Shown: positions 61,812 to 64,000 of the stretch, piece after piece
Layout: the number at the start of each line of letters is the position of its first letter
How positions within the stretch are numbered: position 1 is the first letter of the stretch
Source of the DNA: Sabulibacter ruber
GTDB taxonomy: Bacteria > Bacteroidota > Bacteroidia > Cytophagales > Hymenobacteraceae
Length of the DNA: 64,000 nucleotides
Assembly: GCF_017355955.1 (NCBI RefSeq)
Contig: NZ_JAFFID010000001.1
Location: forward strand, 620,001-684,000
Direction of reading: 5' to 3'
Program-made: the position numbers and the translations under genes
Notes under the pieces: generated by a model
Seen by the model: only the letters and a program-made list of their open reading frames with translations
Database searches by the model: none
Told to the model about the DNA's origin: nothing

Positions 61812-61850
61812 TAAACGTCAGCTTGGGCTGATGGCTTCCGCCTTCGTTTA
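61812..61850 (+). repeat. Array element S1 (39 nt, foldable)
   Basis: Ends TAAACG and CGTTTA pair. Inside are TCAGC-TTGG-GCTGA and GGC-TTCC-GCC, so it can fold as a three-way junction. It follows the first array ORF and resembles S2 and S3. Confidence 0.6.
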
Positions 61851-61890
61851 CCCAAGTACGCTAGATTAAATTAATAAAAATAAATATAAA

Positions 61891-62256
61891 TTGAGATTCA
61901 AATTTACAAAAATAGCTTTCACGCTTGGGGTACTGGTTTCAGGAACTGCCTGTAACCGACAAGAAAAATTTGATACTGAGAAGTGGTTGGTAAAGGTAGA
62001 TATGGATTACCCGCACCGTGACTTGATGATTGATGATCTCATTAACAACCGACAAATAAAAGGATTGAAATACCAAGAGTTGGTTAAATTACTTGGAGAA
62101 CCGCAGCGAAATTGGCAATCGGACTCAAACCAATACTACTATCAAATAGTGGAAGACTACGGTATGGACATAGACCCCGTCTATACAAAGAATTTAATGA
62201 TTCGACTGCGAGATTCGGTAGTATGTGAAATTAAATTGCAAGAGTGGAAAAAATAA
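61891..62256 (+). CDS. Small lipoprotein with a BamE/OmlA-like stretch
   Basis: 121 residues from a TTG start (61891); no ATG lies near, and the start precedes a good lipoprotein signal (FTLGVLVSGTAC). The mature part has IKGLKYQELVKLLGEPQRNW, which resembles the helix-turn pattern of BamE/SmpA-type lipoproteins, though the rest does not decide. AT-rich; element S2 follows 17 bp after the stop. Confidence 0.6.
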   Translation: MRFKFTKIAFTLGVLVSGTACNRQEKFDTEKWLVKVDMDYPHRDLMIDDLINNRQIKGLKYQELVKLLGEPQRNWQSDSNQYYYQIVEDYGMDIDPVYTKNLMIRLRDSVVCEIKLQEWKK

Positions 62257-62273
62257 CAGTAAGTGACAATACC

Positions 62274-62312
62274 TAAATATGTGCCTCGACTAACTGCCCT
62301 TGCCGTCTTTTA
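62274..62312 (+). repeat. Array element S2 (39 nt)
   Basis: Starts TAAATA and ends CTTTTA. By hand alignment it matches S1 in 23 of 39 positions without gaps, including GCC near the 3' side. The internal stems are less complete than in S1. Confidence 0.5.
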
Positions 62313-62351
62313 TCAGAACAGCTGGTTATACCGTTTAAAGTAATTAGAAAT

Positions 62352-62873
62352 TTGAGACAAAGGAAATTATATAGCGACATAAAACTAATTAATGGTTTTA
62401 TAAAAGACTTGATATTAGTAGAGCAACAGAATGATGGTTGGATTGAAAGGTATTTAGATAATTTAACCGGCAAGGAATGGCTGAAATATCAAATTAACTC
62501 AGAGTATCATGGTGCAGGACAAATTAACCTTATTCAACTGCCAGAGCCTACAACCACTGAACTGATTGAAATTGCTTTAACCTCAGAATTTGAAGATGAG
62601 GCATCAGCAGCAGCGATTCGATTAAGAGATAATGAACAATATTTAGATACAGGTTTTCGGCAAGAGCTGATTAACAGGCTTAAAAAAATAGAATTAAAAC
62701 AACTAACAGATAGAGAAATACAACGGATTAGGATGGTAATCAGCTATTCAGAACTTGACCATATTGAAAATAGAAGAGAAATAATCGGGAAGAGCTATCA
62801 AGAAATAGAGGAAGACTCTCGGTTTTTCAAATCAATGGCTGAGGAGGCTTACTCTATCCTAAAAAGATTGTAA
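62352..62873 (+). CDS. Hypothetical cytosolic protein, third array ORF
   Basis: 173 residues from a TTG start at 62352. Mostly helical and charged (QELINRLKKIELKQLTDREI), no signal peptide, and only one Trp-rich patch (GKEWLKYQINSEYHGAGQ). I recognise no family; small helical proteins like this are often immunity proteins or regulators, but there is no direct sign. AT-rich, same strand as its neighbours, and followed by a weak element at 62903-62940. Confidence 0.6.
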   Translation: MRQRKLYSDIKLINGFIKDLILVEQQNDGWIERYLDNLTGKEWLKYQINSEYHGAGQINLIQLPEPTTTELIEIALTSEFEDEASAAAIRLRDNEQYLDTGFRQELINRLKKIELKQLTDREIQRIRMVISYSELDHIENRREIIGKSYQEIEEDSRFFKSMAEEAYSILKRL

Positions 62874-62902
62874 AAAGAAATAATCTCTACTACCATCAAC
62901 AG

Positions 62903-62940
62903 GAAACGCCTGCTAGGGTTGACCGCCCCGCTCGCCGGTA
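62903..62940 (+). repeat. Array element S4 (weak, 38 nt)
   Basis: GAAACG at the start and CCGGTA at the end align with S1-S3, with GC-rich content (GACCGCCCC) unlike the AT-rich surroundings. A poor match; listed because it is at the expected place after an ORF. Confidence 0.3.
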
Positions 62941-62963
62941 AGTATAGACCCTGATAGAAATTT

Positions 62964-63104
62964 ATGATGAATAAAATCTACATTTTACTAGGTATCATTT
63001 TTCTTCAGTCATGCATTGTATCTTATACCAACAGACGGTCCTTATTATTTTTTGATACTAATAATGATATTGGAGAACACCTTTTACTTCTTACTTCTAT
63101 TTAA
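62964..63104 (+). CDS. Very short lipoprotein-like ORF (46 aa)
   Basis: Begins MMNKIYILLGIIFLQSC, a convincing lipoprotein signal with the lipobox LQSC, then only about 28 more residues before TAA. It may be a real micro-lipoprotein or the N-terminal remnant of a longer gene cut by a frameshift or deletion. Same strand as the other array ORFs. Confidence 0.4.
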   Translation: MMNKIYILLGIIFLQSCIVSYTNRRSLLFFDTNNDIGEHLLLLTSI

Positions 63105-63170
63105 CTAAGAAAGCAACAAACTTCCCTCTCCCCTTTTTGTGGCATCATAGCGACAAATGATTAAGACCAT

Positions 63171-63809
63171 ATGAAATTTGCATACCCATTTCTAATTACC
63201 CTGATCAATTTATCATTGTTCTCTAGCTGTGATAGATCAGAAGAATTACCCGACTGTAATGACTTGTATGCAACTTATGTGCACAAGTGGAACGACAATC
63301 CGGAGCATAAAATACCGATTGTCAAACCTGACATGATCCAATCCTTCAAGCCTGACACGTACGTTTCAACACTAGTGGACAGCACTGACAAGGGCTATGT
63401 TAAAACTAAGAAACAAGTGGAGGCATTGATTTCTGCTTCAAGACAGGATTTCCAGGAACTAGCAAACTTCAACGAGTTCTCTCTAGAGACCATTGAAAAA
63501 TTGGACAAGGCAATTGACCGGCAATATATCAGAAGCATAATTGACGCGAGTGACGTAAATGATGATAGTAACCAATACATGATCTCTATCATCGAATTCG
63601 GATGCGCTTTAGCCCAAACAATGGAAAACGAAATTGGAGGCTTTGTTTGGGTTTATAAATATCCGTATTGGGAGTCTACACTCCTTCATAAAAAGACTGG
63701 GTTTGAAATTCCTGTTTTCCATTGGGCAATCAAAAAGTACAGTGAATACGGAGTTGACGATGGGTTTAAAGACAAGATACTAGCCTTGAAAAGTAACTTG
63801 CAAGAATAG
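63171..63809 (+). CDS. Lipoprotein of unknown family
   Basis: 212 residues with a lipoprotein signal (LFSSC, residue about 20). The C-terminal part has several aromatic residues (ENEIGGFVWVYKYPYWESTL, then VFHWAIKKYSEYG) and looks like a compact domain. I do not recognise the family. Composition is AT-rich but closer to the host than the neighbours. Element S3 follows 21 bp after the stop. Confidence 0.62.
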   Translation: MKFAYPFLITLINLSLFSSCDRSEELPDCNDLYATYVHKWNDNPEHKIPIVKPDMIQSFKPDTYVSTLVDSTDKGYVKTKKQVEALISASRQDFQELANFNEFSLETIEKLDKAIDRQYIRSIIDASDVNDDSNQYMISIIEFGCALAQTMENEIGGFVWVYKYPYWESTLLHKKTGFEIPVFHWAIKKYSEYGVDDGFKDKILALKSNLQE

Positions 63810-64000
63810 AAAACGGCATGGATCAAGGCATAAACATGAGCCTTCAGCCGATTGCTTTGCCCGTCGTTTATACAAATTGTTACCAGTAAGAGGAATCAAG
63901 AAGCTGAAGGAATATAAAAATATGAGGATAAACGGTAGTTGGCCCGAAAATGGGTTAGAATGCTGTTACTCAAAACTCTGTACTTATTTATGAAAAAGAA
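63810..64000 (+). other. Right-edge tail with array element and a possible next start
   Basis: Apart from element S3 it contains no ORF. The last 11 bases start with ATGAAAAAG at 63990, which may be the beginning of another gene cut by the window edge. Confidence 0.4.
63831..63870 (+). repeat. Array element S3 (40 nt)
   Basis: Starts TAAAC and ends CGTTTA; flanked so that ATAAAC and GTTTAT pair perfectly. By hand alignment with one or two gaps about 29 positions match S1, including GC-CGAT and GCC-TCGTTTA. It follows the lipoprotein gene. Confidence 0.55.

Noticed and set aside
61796..61862. Classical integron attC site
   Set aside because: The right end reads CGTTTA rather than GTTRRRY, and no integrase is visible, so I call the element cassette-like but not attC.
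63115..63170. Continuation of the 46-aa lipoprotein into the next lipoprotein gene by frameshift
   Set aside because: The next gene has its own complete lipoprotein signal, so the two are separate, even if the first is truncated.

Overview
The window is a chromosomal segment of a Bacteroidota bacterium, most likely of the Hymenobacteraceae (Rufibacter/Pontibacter-like). The reasons are Bacteroidota-type promoters (-7 TAnnTTTG, in some cases with a -33 TTG), almost no Shine-Dalgarno sequences, Bacteroidota-typical families (DUF3127, the PUR-alpha-like DUF3276, DUF4159, LytTR two-component pairs, TonB receptors with a carboxypeptidase-like N-domain, OmpA with thrombospondin-3 repeats), and many lipoproteins. 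The genus is inference.

Layout. 0-13 kb: a peptide/proton symporter cut by the left edge, PEP carboxykinase, RsmE with a DUF4159 protein, SMC, an acyltransferase, a small beta-barrel, then accA with a metallo-hydrolase and a patatin lipase. 13-16 kb: two nearly identical tRNA-Asp units, a stand-alone H-NOX gas sensor, and an XRE regulator whose upstream region holds a 57-bp palindrome. 16-24 kb: L,D-transpeptidase, M1 aminopeptidase, a YciF-like ferritin-fold protein, convergent cyanophycinase and isoaspartyl peptidase, a DUF3127 OB-fold protein with an SSB-like tail, an SDR and an AlbA_2 protein. 24-32 kb: an ABC-2 exporter divergent from two successive LytS/LytTR pairs, then a secreted metallo-beta-lactamase-fold protein without metal ligands. 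32-41 kb: dapA, a secreted hydrolase, a LutA-like protein with HMG-CoA lyase, two DNA glycosylases, DUF58, RlpA-like, PUR-like, a glycosyltransferase and an aldo-keto reductase. 41.5-43.8 kb: an AT-rich insert with one DUF418 membrane protein. 44-61 kb: ychF, an OmpA-TSP3 protein, DinB, dipeptidyl peptidase III, a polytopic membrane protein, an Mpo1-like protein, a Cys-rich small protein/TonB receptor/BNR lipoprotein module, and a TesA-YbbA-YbbP-like cluster. 61.3-64 kb: an AT-rich run of small same-strand ORFs, mostly lipoproteins, several of which are followed by a related 39-40 nt structured element.

Two patterns lie outside ordinary gene content. (1) A roughly 33-nt imperfect palindrome (left half TTTTAGGCCTGTTTTC, right half GAAAACAGGCCTAAAA) recurs about 25 times between genes over most of the window, often directly before a start codon or inside a terminator stem. 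I did not see it in either AT-rich segment. (2) The right-hand AT-rich run looks like a cassette array: one small ORF plus one conserved element per unit. No CRISPR, transposase, integrase or rRNA was seen.
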